Shown in pieces: positions 20,985-32,259 of a DNA stretch of 64,000 nt. The position numbers and the translations under genes are program-made. The stretch comes from Chelonoidis abingdonii (Eukaryota; Chordata; Testudines; Testudinidae). The stretch is taken from assembly GCF_003597395.2 (NCBI RefSeq), contig NC_133770.1:7398317-7462316 (forward strand), in the 5' to 3' direction. The first letter of the stretch is position 1; each line of letters begins with the position of its first letter. The notes under the pieces were generated by a model. It was given only the letters and a program-made list of their open reading frames with translations. It searched no databases and was not told the DNA's origin.

Positions 20985-22305
20985 TGTTGAACCTGAACCT
21001 ACAATCCACTCAGTCCTACTTCTTGGGCAGCCAATCACTCAGAAAACAAGTTTGTTTACATTTGCAGGAGATAATGCTGCCCTACTTCTGGTTTAAGATG
21101 TCACCTGAAAGTGAGAACTGGCATTCACATGACACTGTTGTAGCTGGCGTTGCAAGATATTTACATGCCAGATGCGCTAAAGATTCATATATCTCTTCAT
21201 GCTTCAACCACCCTTCCAGAAGACATGTGTCCGTGCTGACAACAGGTTCTGCTTGATAACCATCCAAAGCAGTGCTGATCAATGCAAGTTGATTTTCAGC
21301 ATCTGAGTGAGATGCCACCAGCAGGTTGATTTTCCTTTTTGATAGTTCAGGTTTTGTAGTTTCCTCAATGGAGTATTGCTCTTTTAAGACTTCTGAAAGC
21401 ATGCGCCACATCTCATCCCTCTCATATATTAGAAGGCAATTCAGATTCTTAAATCTTGGGTCGAGTGCTGTAACTATCTTTAGAAATCTTACATTGGTAC
21501 CTTCTTTGCATTTTGTGAAATCTGTATTGAAAGTGTTCTTAAAATGAACAACATGTGCTGGGTCATCATCCGAGACGGCTATAACATGAAATATTTGGCA
21601 GAATGCGGGTAAAACACAGAGCAGGAGACATACAATTCTCCCCCTAGGAGTTCGGTCACAAATTTAATTAACACTTTTTTCTTTAACAAGCGTCATCTGC
21701 ATTTGATTCATGTGATCTGGAATGGTGGCTGAAGCATGAAGGACACACAAATGTTTAGCATATCTGGCACATTAATACCTTGCAATGCCAGCTACAAAAG
21801 TGCCATGTGAGCATCTGTTCTTACTTTCAGGTGACACAGTAAATAAGAAGTGGGCAGCATTATCTCCGTAATGTAAACAAACTTATTTGTCTTAGCGATT
21901 GGCTGAACAAGAAGCAGGACTGAGTGGACTTGTAGGTTCTAAAGTTTTACATTGTTTTGTATTTTAGTGCAGTTGTATTACAAAAAAATCTACATTTGTA
22001 AACTGTGCTTTCACAATCAAGAGATTGCACTACAGTACTTGTATAAGGTGAATTTCTTTTGTTTATCACTTTTACAGTGCAAATATTTGTAACAATAATA
22101 ATATAAAGTGAGCACTGTGCACTTTGTATTCTGCGTTGTAATTGAAATAAATTTATTTGACAATGTAGAAAAAATCCAAAATATTTAAGAAATTTCAATT
22201 GGTATTCTATTGTTTAAAAGTGCAATTAATCGTGATTAACTTTTAAAATCACGATTAATGTTTTTTAGTTAATCACATGAGTTAACTGTGATTAATCAAC
22301 AGCCC
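20985..22305 (-). mobile_element. hAT transposon remnant (transposase C-terminus and one terminus)
   Basis: The minus strand starts at 22305 with the hAT-like terminus AGGGCTGTTGATTAATCACA. AT-rich non-coding DNA follows to about 21950, then transposase remnants (21550-21082). The C-terminal end is at about 20985, with no matching terminus seen. The segments 20985-21250 and about 21710-21945 are diverged inverted copies of each other, so the element has an internal fold-back. It is decayed and partly deleted. Confidence 0.75.
21082..21547 (-). pseudogene. hAT transposase C-terminal (dimerisation) domain remnant
   Basis: Upstream, in a second frame, RFLKIVTALDPRFKNLNC carries the TALDPRFK block of hAT transposases. 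The open frame 21411-21082 then ends with LAHLACKYLATPATTVSCEC and FSLSGDILNQK. These match the conserved hAT dimerisation region (KYL..PAT...E..FS..G.I). In most family members the block is SER; here it is CEC. A frameshift lies between the two parts and no BED finger or catalytic DDE region was found. Confidence 0.8.
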
Positions 22306-22814
22306 TAAAGTAAGCATGTGCTTAAAGTTAAGCCTGAGTCTCTATGCCGGAAGGGAGGCAGCTAAGTCCCTTTGTGGGGCATAGCTTAGGACCCACACCT
22401 CTCCTCTCGTATCCTATCGGCTAGCTTAGGTAACTCCCTGCTCAATTTGCTGGCTTTTGTGGATCCATCTCTTAGTTGCATTGCATAGGAAGCTTGGATG
22501 CCTGACTCAGGGCTGTGGGTACCTACACACTAGGCACTGCAACACTGAGCTTCAGTCCGCTTTGTGGATCTGGCCAATGGGAATTAGGCACCAAGCAGAT
22601 TTTCAGAAGAGCCCCTCTGCATCTTTAGGCACCTAAACACCTTTTAAAAACTGTCCCGTACTCTCTGTGTCTCAATCCCCCTGCAATGAAATGGGGGGTT
22701 ATAATCAGCCCTTTGTTGATTTAACTTGCAAGAGCTGCAGGGAAATGACCATTTCTTGCGATAGGTAACGTGGCTAGCAGAAGAGGTCCTGATCTTGCTT
22801 ACCGTGTACAGACA

Positions 22815-22930
22815 AGATGACAAAGGCAGTATTATTATCTCCCTTCTAGAGATGGGGAACTGAGGGCCAGAGGGATTAAATGATTTGCCCAAGATCACAC
22901 ATAAACTCTGTGGCAGAGATGAAAACTGAA
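22815..22930 (-). mobile_element. MIR/L2-type ancient repeat
   Basis: CTAGAGATGGGGAACTGAGG and TTTGCCCAAGATCACAC are the inverted MIR core; the fragment is old and short. Confidence 0.6.
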
Positions 22931-22934
22931 CCCA

Positions 22935-25250
22935 GATCTCCTGAGGCCCTGTCCAGTGCCCTTAACTCTAAGACCATCCAAAAGCTTGCACAGTGACTTT
23001 CTATACTATGCCTGATTTGACTTAGCAAGTACTGTTCATCCCTCTCTTTCATGAGCCCCACAGTTGGTAAGGATTCAATTTTTTGTGCTGTTAAATTCAT
23101 ATATCCTATTAGTTTTTCTAGTTTATTTTTTATCCAAATTGTTGTTTTCTCATTATGCTAATCAAAATGCAAATATACAAATATTATTTTCCTTTATCAC
23201 ACTCGTCATGGATTACTCTCATCGTTCACAAGCCTTAATAATCTGTTTTTTTTAATAGAACTACTTCAAATAATTGGTGAAAGCTAACGAACTTCAGCCA
23301 GGCGCTGCTTAAGATGTGTAATGTGATGAATTCAAAGTGCCATTCGTTAATTGAAACCTTCCACATGAATTCACTGGGAAGGCTACACTTGTAAGTGATT
23401 TGCAAGCAATTTGCACAGCCTCCTGCAAATTAAGGTTGAGCCCTGACTTTACTGACGTTGCTTGTGTGCTTAACTTTATGCACATCCGCAAGTGTTTGTG
23501 GAACAACCGTGATGCTGAGGTTTGAAGTGGGGAACCTCCCAAGCGAAAAGCACAATCAGATACAGCTTGAGCTCAACCCCTCTCATTGGTGCTGTACTAG
23601 ATTCATATCCTCTGAGAATTAGGCACAGGGTGGTTGCTGTGACATGCGCTCACCAATGGGTTACTCTTGCAGGATGCGCACCTAGTTTCTTAGATTTTTT
23701 TCTTCTCTCCAAGACTAAAGACTTACCTAGACATAGGCTCTAGCAAGGTAATGACATTGGTTTCTAAATGGATTAAGATAGACTGGGGCAACCCCCTTGC
23801 ACGGGCACTTGCGTTCTGTCCAAAAGAAGATAACTTGATAGTAGCCAAAGCCAAAGCCAGTAGGCCAGGTTGAAAATGATTGAAGTGTGTGCAAGCATTT
23901 AAAAACACACCTTCAATTAAACCAGTAACTCTTTGCGTAGACCAGGCCTCCAGCCCACCAGTGAGCAAAGCCAATTCTGGTGTTCTGCAGACCACACACC
24001 AGTGCCACAGAGATGGGACACCAGGATTTACCATCTGCTTTGTTCCATCTTGGCTAGGGAATATTTTAGAGAGGCCTTTTTCTGGTGTCTGTATTAGTAT
24101 TTGTTGCTGATAGCACCCCAGTATGCCAGACTTTACACACATAAAGAAGCCCTTGATCTTAGCATCTAGAAGATGTGGTTTATTCTGAACTGAATCACTA
24201 GAACCTAGAGTCACTTTAGCTGTCACCTCCTTCACCACTGGTCTGCCAAATGGAGTTCTGGTCCAGATATGGTTTGGCCTGTCCCCTGCAGGAGTGTTCC
24301 TCCCTCTTTCCCTTCTGGGGCGGCCATTTTTATCCTTATCTAGCTACTGCACTAATCCTTTTCAGTGAAGGATTTTTCCGGGGGCTGAAATAAGCAGTGG
24401 CTTCGGATAGCAAGTCAGAGATTTTAATGAGAAGCTTTGAAAAATACCTACCTCATTTGAAAGAAGTCCCTCTTGGACTGCAGCTTTCATGATGGAGCAG
24501 TCTCTCGGTTTTTATTGGCTGCAATGCAACACATTTATTAGCTTCAAAGGAATTAAATTACAGTCAAACACGCTGCCTTTTTCAAAGCCATTTATGTCCA
24601 CGGTCCTGGTTACTGAACTGGGAAGCTACAGTACAGTATCAGATGTGAGAGAAAATAGACATTAATAATATTGTTTTGCACATCTACACTTTTCATCTAA
24701 GGATCCTGAAGCGCTTTGTTAATTAAAGCTCGTTGCATTTCAATGCAGAAGGCAAGTATTATCGCCAGGTTCACAAGAAGTGAAACCAGTTGACTACAGC
24801 CAACATTTTGAAATGTAGGTGCTTAAAGGCCTGATCCAAAGGCCCATTGCAATCAGTGGGAGTCTTTCCCTTGACTCCACTGGGCTGTGGATCATGCTAC
24901 ACATACATATTTAGGTACCTAAATAAATGTCTTGATTTTCTGAGGTCCCGAGGACAATCAGTTCTCATTAAGATGAATGAAAGAAGTCAAAAAATACTGA
25001 GGAAGTCTCTTCTAAGAGTACTTCTAGCTTGATCTGGAAGAGGAGGTCTTGAGGTAGCAAGAGTCTTCTTTGAATGATTGCAAGTCAATTCCACTGTAGG
25101 CGTGTGTGTGCCCCATGCATGGATGTTAGAGATTTTTCTCCCTCACTGCTACCCATCGTGGTGGCTCGAGTGTCCTTTGACAGTGCATGTATGTGCTGGT
25201 ATGTGACCTATTTTTCTGCAAAACTGGGTTCTACACATAAGTATGATTTG
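22935..25250. other. Mostly unassigned; one 171-codon open frame on the minus strand
   Basis: The open frame at 24238-23723 (minus) encodes a mildly hydrophobic protein of 171 residues with no domain I recognise. There is no signal peptide and no visible splice context. It may be chance or the relic of an unknown element. The palindromic repeat at 24827-24894 (GGCCTGATCC...GTGGATCA) is also here. Confidence 0.3.
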
Positions 25251-25257
25251 GGCATTT

Positions 25258-25345
25258 GCCATAGATTCATAGACTCCAAGGCCAGATGGACCATTGTGAC
25301 CATCTTCTCTGACCTATGATATAACAGAGAACTTCCCCAAAACAA
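25258..25345 (-). mobile_element. CR1 LINE 3' end fragment
   Basis: The + strand ATAGATTCATAGA is the inverted CR1 terminal octamer. It is followed by CAAGGCCAGATGGACCATTG, a CR1 3' UTR phrase. Only the last 90 bp or so are present. Confidence 0.7.
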
Positions 25346-25574
25346 TTGTGTTATGCAACATTAGAGCAGGCACATGCTTTGGGGTTTCATCCCAAACACT
25401 TCACTCAGTTGTTACTCATCAGAGCCAAACCTCTAGAAATTCACCGGTCACTAGTTCCGCCATCTGTCTGCAACCAGTTCCAGGTAGGTGCTTTTCCTTT
25501 TCCACCTCAGATGGTGAAACTGAAGGTTTACTTGCTATGATCAGAGAGCCACCAGAAGGGCTCCAAGTTAGTGA

Positions 25575-25735
25575 TTGCAACAGAGAGGTAGAAGAACTAG
25601 GTTCTACTCCCAGCTCCACTGCTGTATAGCTTTGTGCAAATCACTCAACCTCTGTACCTCAGTTTCCTTTTTAAACCAAGGAGAAGATTTGTCCACCTCT
25701 GTAAAGTTGTTTGAGATAAACAGATGAAAGGTGCT
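25575..25735 (+). mobile_element. MIR-type SINE
   Basis: GGTTCTACTCCCAGCTCCAC resembles the B-box region. It is followed by TGTGCAAATCACTCAACCTC and CCTCAGTTTCC, the MIR core in forward orientation. Confidence 0.7.
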
Positions 25736-26254
25736 AGAAAGGCCAACTTCAGTGAAGTCACCTGGCCTGCATTGAGCCTAAATTAAGTCAGAATCTGGCG
25801 CTATTAATAAAATGCCAATGTTCACATTTAAGAAAGATCTGTGCTAATTCATAGAGAGAGCCATTAAAATAATTAAAACTGACTTCCTGCTTCATGACTC
25901 TCAGATGGCTGTTGTGCAAATAAGAGTAGACTGGCACCAAAACTCGTACAATAAAATCAGAATAATTTCCTAATTAAGCCTCATTGTGAATAATGAGTAT
26001 TAGGAATGTTGACAGTGGAAGCAGATCTCAGTTTGCTTCCACAGGAAGGATCATTAAAAACTTTTCAGCTGCAGCTTTAAAATCGAGCTGCTCCAAAATG
26101 AATACCTGCATCTAGGTTGCTGCCACTGAAGGTTTTCAACATACACAGGGTATCATGCCCCTGGTACACGAAAGACTCCAGTTGAGTTCAACAGATTCTT
26201 CATGTACAATGTGAAGAGGTCTTTAAATTGAGTTGATATAGCTAACTGAGCATC

Positions 26255-26262
26255 CTGTAAAG
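26255..26262 (+). repeat. 8-bp target-site duplication, left copy
   Basis: CTGTAAAG, identical to 26420-26427. Confidence 0.8.
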
Positions 26263-26419
26263 CAGTGGTTCTCAACCTACAGCCTGTGGGCCGCTTGCTG
26301 CCCAATCAGCACAGAGCTGCGGCCCATGTGACATCCTCAGGTAGTATTGGATGCGAACTACATAATACATTGTGGGCCTCACATGCGGCCTACAATGGTA
26401 AACAGGTTGGGAACCACTG
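26263..26419. mobile_element. Charlie-like hAT MITE, 157 bp
   Basis: The inverted ends CAGTGGTTCTCAACCT and AGGTTGGGAACCACTG differ at a single position. The element is directly flanked by the perfect 8-bp duplication CTGTAAAG. These ends match the Charlie/hAT group. It is non-coding. Confidence 0.9.
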
Positions 26420-26699
26420 CTGTAAAGTATCTGAATACTTCAAATGTTTTCCTCCAATCTGCATTACTCTGCATTTATCAGCTTGGAATGTCATTTGTCA
26501 ATGTGTTGCGCATTCACCAAGCTCATTTAGATCTCTCTCACGGTCCTCACCACCCTCTCAAATGAACCTCTTTTCCAATACAAGTAATTCAGAAGGAAAC
26601 AAAATTGTTCACTTAGTCTGTAATTGACATTTTCTGTCTGTTACCATTTTTGAAAGCCCCAAACAAAGCAAAAAATTTAATTCACCACCAAGGAACATT

Positions 26700-26772
26700 T
26701 TGATCAGGTGGTTCCGCAGTTTCTTTGAGACAGCCACACACTCTCAAAGAAACTGCGGAACCACCTGATCAA
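26700..26772. repeat. Perfect 31-bp-arm hairpin at the PLE 5' end
   Basis: The arms 26700-26730 and 26742-26772 are exact reverse complements, separated by the 11-nt spacer CAGCCACACAC. The right arm belongs to the PLE reading frame (KKLRNHLINILYSKQEK). The left arm is an inverted copy placed just outside the truncated 5' end. Confidence 0.9.
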
Positions 26773-27330
26773 CATACTATACAGCAAACAGGAAAAGATT
26801 AAGAATGAACTCTCAAAACTGGATACTCTCGTTAAAGACCAACCTTCCACACAAACTTCCTTGTGGCTGGGCTTTACAAAAACTAGACAAGCCATTTACA
26901 ACACACACTTTCCTTCTCTACAAAGGAAAAAGGACACTAAACTATCTAAACTACTACACGCCACAAGGGGCCACAACAGTGGTTCCCTTAACCCACTCAG
27001 CAATATTGTCAATCTTTCCAGCTATTCTCTTAGCCCACCAGAAGAGTCTGCCCTATCTTGGGGCCTCTCCTTCTGCCCCTCCACCCCCACAAACATGATA
27101 CAGTTCTGCAGTGACCTAGAATCCTATTTTTGACATCTCCAACTCAAGGAATATTTCCAACACACCTGTGAACAACATACTAGTACACAAAGACCTTCCT
27201 ACCAACACTACAAAAAGAAGGATTCTGGGTGGGCTCCTACCAAAAGTTGAAACAACAGACTGGACTTCTACATAGAGTGCTTCCGCCAACGTGCACGGGC
27301 TGAAATTACGGAAAAGCGGCATTACTTGCT
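26773..27330 (+). pseudogene. PLE N-terminal region remnant
   Basis: The frame reads RNHLINILYSKQEKIKNEL, WLGFTKTRQAI and NIVNLSSYSLSPPEESALS. It stops with TGA at 27131-27133. It resumes in sequence leading to FRQRARAEITEKRHYLLHDL. The NLSSYSLSPPEE.L block is characteristic of PLE proteins upstream of the RT. Confidence 0.75.
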
Positions 27331-28455
27331 CCATGACCTCAGCCGTGCAGAACACAGCACCATCCACAGCCTCAGAAACAACTCTGACATCATAATCAAA
27401 AAGGCTGACAAAGGAGGTGCTGTCATCGTCATGAATAGGTCAGAATATGAACAAGAGGCTGCTTGGCAGCTCTCCAACACCACATTCTACAAGCCATTGC
27501 CCACTGATAATTACCAAAAGAAACTACACCATCTGCTCAAGAAACTTCCTGAAAAAGCACAAAAGCAAATCCGCACAGAAACACCCCTAGAACGCCGAGC
27601 AGAGGTATTCTATCTGCTACCCAAGATCCATAAACCTGGAAACCCTGGACGCTCCATCATCTCAGGCATTGGCACCCTGACAGCAGGATTGTCTGGCTAT
27701 GTAGACTCTCTTCTCAGGCCCTATGCTACCAGCACTCCCAGCTATCTTCGAGACACCACTGACTTCCTGAGGAAACTACAATCCATCGGTGATCTTCCTG
27801 AAAACACCATCCTAGCCACAAAGGATGTAGATGCCCTCTACACCAACATTCCACACAAAGATGGGCTACAAGCCACCAGGAATAGTATTCCCGATAATGT
27901 CACGGCAAACCTGGTGGCAGAACTTTGTGACTTTGTCCTCACTCATAACTATTTCACATTTGGGGACAACGTATACCTTCAAATCAGCGGCACTGCTATG
28001 GGTACCAGCATGGCCCCAGAGCATGCCAACATTTTTATGTCTGTCTTAGAACAACGCTTCCTCAGCTCTTGTCCCCAATGCCCCTGCTATACTTGTGCTA
28101 CATTGATGACATCTTCATCAACTGGACCCATGGAAAAGAAGCCCTTGAAGAATTCCACCATGATTTCAACAGTTTCCACCCCACCGTCAACCTCAGCCTG
28201 GACCAGTCCACACAAGAGATCCACTTCCTGGACACTACAGTGCTAATAAGTGATGGACACACAAACACCACCCTATACCAGAAACTTACTGACCACTATA
28301 CTTACCTACATGCCTCCAGCTTTCATCCAGACCACACCACTCGATCCATTGTCTACAGCCAAGCTCTAAGATACAACCGCATTTGCTCCAATCCCTCAGA
28401 CAGAGACAAACACCTACAAGATCTCTATCTTAAAACTACAATACTCACCTGCTGA
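27326..28455 (+). pseudogene. PLE reverse transcriptase, one frameshift
   Basis: The RT motifs are all visible: KKADKGGAVIVMNRSEYE, YLLPKIHKPGNPGRSIIS, motif A TKDVDALYTNIP (about 27820-27857), motif B LQISGTAMGTSMAP (about 27978-28020) and motif C YIDDIF (about 28099-28116). Catalytic aspartates of motifs A and C are retained. Motif C and the thumb region (LSLDQSTQEIHFLDTTV and onward) lie in another frame because of an indel near 28060, and a stop ends the frame at 28455. The YIDDIF sequence and the downstream GIY-YIG domain separate it from LTR and CR1 RTs. Confidence 0.9.
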
Positions 28456-28739
28456 AGTGAAGAAACAGATTGACAGAGCCAGAAGAATACCCAGGAATCA
28501 CGTACTACAGGACAGGCCCAACAAAGAAAGTAACAGAATGCCGCTGGCCATCACCTTCAGCCCCCAACTAAAACCTCTCCAACGCATCATCAAGGATCTA
28601 CAACCTATCCAGAAGGATCATCCATCACTCTCACAGATTTTGAGAGACAGGTCAGTCCTGGCTTACAGTCTCCCAACCTGAAGCAAATACTCACCAGCAA
28701 CCGCACACCATAGAACATAAACACTAACCGAGGAACCTA

Positions 28740-29016
28740 TCCTTGCAAGAAAGCCCATTGCCAACTCTGTCCACATATCTATTCAGGCAACACCATCATA
28801 GGACCTAATCACATCAGCCACACTATCAGAGGCTTGTTCACCTGCACATCTGTCAATGTGATATATGCCATCATGTGCCAGCAATACCTCTCTGCCATGT
28901 ACATTGGGCAAACCGGACAGTCTCTGTGCAAAAGAATAAATGGACACAAATCAGATGTCAAGAATTATAACATTCAAAAACCAATCAGAGAACACTTCAA
29001 CCTCCCTGGCACTTGA
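28740..29016 (+). pseudogene. PLE Cys-rich linker and GIY-YIG endonuclease
   Basis: YPCKKAHCQLCPHIYSG supplies the conserved cysteine cluster that precedes the PLE nuclease. The frame then reads NVIYAIMCQ and AMYIGQTGQSLCKRINGHKS, the GIY-YIG core with its conserved arginine and histidine, and ends REHFNLPGT. The GIY strand is IYA here and YIG is intact. A stop follows at 29014-29016. A shifted continuation (KVAILQQKNFKTRLQRETAE) forms the usual C-terminal tail. Family knowledge: this domain nicks the target DNA. Confidence 0.85.
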
Positions 29017-29400
29017 TTACAGTCCTAAAAGTTGCAATATTACAACAAAAAAACTTCAAAACCAGACTCCAACGAGAGACTGCAGAACTGGAATTAATTT
29101 GCAAAATGGACACCATTAAATTAAGCTTGAATAAAGACTGGAGTGGATGGGTCATTACACAAAGTAAAACTATTTCCCCATGTTTATTTCTCCACACACA
29201 CACTGTTCCTCACACCTTCTTGTCAACGGCTGCAAATGGACCATTTTGATTGCCACAACAAAAAGTGTTTTTTTCGCTCCTACTGGTAATAGCTCACCTT
29301 AACTGATCACTCTCGTTAGAGTGTGTATGGTAACACCCATTGTTTCATGTTCTCTGTGTATATGTATATATCTTCCTACTGTATTTTCCACTGCATGCAT

Positions 29401-29438
29401 CCGATGAAGTGGGCTGTAGCCCACGAAAGCTTATGCTC
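29401..29438 (+). ncRNA. Hammerhead-ribozyme-like motif in the PLE tail (U4 mutated)
   Basis: CCGATGA stands where the core needs CUGANGA, so U4 is C. Stem II GTGGGC-TGTA-GCCCAC has six perfect pairs. It is followed by GAAA and a minimal stem III (A-GC, loop TTAT, GC-T) then C. Everything but U4 fits the short-stem-III hammerheads of PLEs. Stem I is weak. The change at an invariant core base suggests loss of cleavage. Confidence 0.55.
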
Positions 29439-29529
29439 AAGTAAATGTGATAGTCTCTAAGGTGCCACAAGTACTCCTGTTCTTTTTGCAGGTACAGACT
29501 AACACGGCTGCTACTCTGAAACCTGTATA

Positions 29530-30170
29530 TGGTTAATTGTATTGTTTTGTTTGGTGGGGGAAGGGAGATGTGGGGAACTGTGCCTTTAGGAGGCTCTGGC
29601 AAGAGCCAGTGGTAACCACTTCTTGCAATATGCAGGGACTCAGGATGTCAGACACCGCAGGTCTATCAGAATTTTGACACTGAAAAAAGCAGAGGTCTGC
29701 CCCTGCCAGGAGCCAGCTCTGAACACCAAAGGTGCAGTGTGAGAAATCGGGGCGGTGAGGTGGGAGAGGCAGAGAGATGAGGGTTGCAAGGATCAAGGGG
29801 AGAGATGATCCAAATTTTGACAAGCGTTTGCAGATCTGAGCGCTGCTTTCCAGCCTGCTGCATGATTCCTCCAGCTCCCCGACAGAACCATTTATAATTT
29901 CTCTGCCCTGCCCATGCTGGTGCCAACCTCTGCTCCCCCATCTGCTTCCCGGTGCCCCAGACAGAGCAGGGAGCAGCTGGATAGCCCTCTCCCAGCCAGT
30001 CCTGCAGGGGGAATCTGCTGGAACAATTTGTATAGTGATGGTGCTGAGAGCCATTTAACTAAAATGTAAACCCTGTGTATGATGGAAACAATGACAAGCC
30101 AGGGGATGCAGCAGCCTCTCCCCCCCAGCACCTGTGCCTCCCATCCCAGACCCTCCTGGTCTGGCTGTGG
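29530..30170. other. Unassigned GC-rich non-coding stretch
   Basis: There are long open frames on the minus strand but no recognisable domain. The composition suggests repeat DNA rather than a gene. Confidence 0.3.
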
Positions 30171-30171
30171 G

Positions 30172-30600
30172 TAGGGTTGCCTGGTGTCCGGTTTTTTACC
30201 GGAACAGTTGGTTGAAAAGGGACCCTGGTGGCTCCAGTCAGCACCACTGACCAGGCCGTTAAAAGTCCCATTGGCGAGGCTGGCAGGTTCCCAGGAAGCA
30301 GCCAGCATGTCCCTTTGGCTCTTAGGCAGAGAGGCAGCCATGGGGGCTCTGTGTGCTTCCCCTGCCCTAAGCACTGGCTCTGCAGCTCCCATTGGAGCCT
30401 GGGGGGAGAGGGGCTGCAGTTGCCAGATGTGTGTGGCAAGAGCGAGGCATTCTGGTGCAGTGAGGCAGGAGCCTGCTGGGGGATCTGGGGGCACACGCTC
30501 ACTGCCAAGGGGGGAATGGGGAACTTTGGGACCCTGCTAAGGAAGTCTGTTGTTTGGAGTACGTGGAGGGAGTGGGAGGGGCCAGAAGGGCACTGAGGGT
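30172..30600. repeat. Interspersed repeat starting TAGGGTTGCCTGGTGTCC
   Basis: It opens with TAGGGTTGCCTGGTGTCC and GTTGAAAAGGGACCCTGGTG, shared in part with 11155-11225. The GC-rich body has open frames on both strands that I attribute to composition. The right boundary is not found. Confidence 0.4.
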
Positions 30601-31009
30601 CCTGAGTGTGCAGTGGAGGTGGGGGTCTGATTCATGATTTTTGAATGCTGAGCATTGGCAGTACTGGGAAGCAGAGCCAGCCCCTTACAGGTACTGGGTG
30701 AGAGGGAGGTAGTTCATCCAGCCATTACATGTGTGTCTGCAAAGGGAAACTGACTTCTGGGGAAGGGGAGAAAGTAATTTATTTGTAGGCATTTGCAGGG
30801 GAAGCACAACGTGATCTTCTCTACAATATGAAAGCTTCCCCTCTCTCCCCCATTTAGAGTTACTATCCAGACAAGTCTCCAGCCACAGCACCTGTTTCAA
30901 TCTCCTTTCACAAGGGTCAACTAAACCAGTTGCATCTTGTTTGCCCTGGTTACCTGTGAACCTTCACTGGGCCCATTACTGTGGCATCTGGGGGCTGCAC
31001 AGGGTTTAA

Positions 31010-31170
31010 TGTATTTTTATTTTCACAACCCTCCTGCATGGCAGGGCAGTGCTATTTCCCTGCATTACAGATAGGGAACCGAGGTACAGCGGTTAAGTGA
31101 CTTACCCAAGGGCACATAAGACTTCTATGGCAGAGCAGGGACTTGAACCCACACCTTTGAAGGCCTAACC
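31010..31170 (-). mobile_element. MIR/L2-type ancient repeat
   Basis: CATTACAGATAGGGAACCGA, GGTTAAGTGACTTACCCAAG and GCAGGGACTTGAACCCA are the inverted MIR core and the B-box end. Confidence 0.7.
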
Positions 31171-31174
31171 TAGA

Positions 31175-32255
31175 ACCTTAGCTACTGGACCATCATCCTT
31201 GTAGTATAGTCCTGCTACTATTTCGAACTTCTGGGGAAAATTTTCCCAGCATGGACAAGTTTTTAGAACTTGTCTGTATCCAAAATGGTACTGGTTTAAC
31301 TTCTGGTGTGATTTTAACAGGTGCAAAAAGTTGTACTGGACTTTCATTTCAGTTTAGCTTAAAGCAGGTCCTAATCGACATAAAGTATGCCCAAATAAGA
31401 GTGTCTATGCAGCCTTTTGCTCCCGTTTAATCTAACTGGAGCAAGTTTATAACCTCGAGCTCTGTGAACATTGGGAGATAAGAGAGAGTTTATTTGGGAG
31501 GATTGGAATTGACTGAAAGTTTGGGCACGTTCCATTGCACGCACAAAGTGACTGCCCAGATTATGTATATTTTAGCCAACACAGTTTCCGTCTCATGATT
31601 TTATTATGAATCTGAAGGTAGCTTCTGTTTTTCTTAAAGCCCCAGCTCTGGGAACGGAGAGTCTCACCTTTCATTTAAAAAAAATAAAAGCTTCTAGCCC
31701 TCATGGCTATGGGGAAACGCCTGAAAACACAAAGCGACTGCCTCTGAAGGTTCAGAAACCACAAAGTCAAATAAAAAGAACCCCAGCTTTATTGTCCTTA
31801 AAAATCTCATAATTTTTAAAGCAGTCGCATAATTTTGGAGAGTCTGCCTCATGATTTTTGAACACATGGGATTGCCAGGACTGGAGACTGCATATATGTA
31901 TGGTAACACATTCCTCTGCTGCATGTAAGCGTTAGCAGAGTCTGAATGAGCTCTCCCCTGACATCTAATGGTGAACTGTGGAAAAGGACTTCAGGAGCTG
32001 ATCTTGTTTGCATAGACACACCCACCCTGTCTGGGTGATCAGCATGATGGGATTGCTTGCCCAAATGATCACTTGTGTCTGGTGTTGGATCCCCAGTCTC
32101 CTTGTTATTGGGGCAGGAGTGATAAAGCATTGTTATCCTTGTTGTGTGAACCTAGGGCAGCAGAACCTGGCATGCCCTGATGGAGGGACTCACCCTCAAC
32201 TGAATAGCACTTGCTAGGCTGGGGACATGGGTTCCAAAGCCCAATGAGTGGGCAG
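31175..32255. other. Unassigned non-coding stretch
   Basis: No gene seen. Short AT-rich blocks and broken frames only. Confidence 0.25.
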
Positions 32256-32259
32256 GGGT

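Larger units (their letters stand above)
26700..29525 (+). mobile_element. Penelope-like element, nearly complete, 5' truncated
   Basis: An N-terminal region (26775-27330), a reverse transcriptase (27326-28455), a Cys-rich linker and GIY-YIG endonuclease (28740-29016), then a 3' tail with a hammerhead-like motif (29401-29438) and ending CTGCTACTCTGAAACCTG. This is the PLE order. PLEs insert by a GIY-YIG-nicked, target-primed mechanism and often bear inverted sequence at their 5' end, as here. I see an internal stop at 27131, another in the N-terminal region, a frameshift near 28060 and a stop after TTILTC (28455). The copy is dead but fairly well kept. Confidence 0.9.

Noticed and set aside
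29533..30600. Open frames of 90-200 codons on both strands
   Set aside because: They are mirrored across strands in GC-rich repeat DNA, with no recognisable motif and no splice context.
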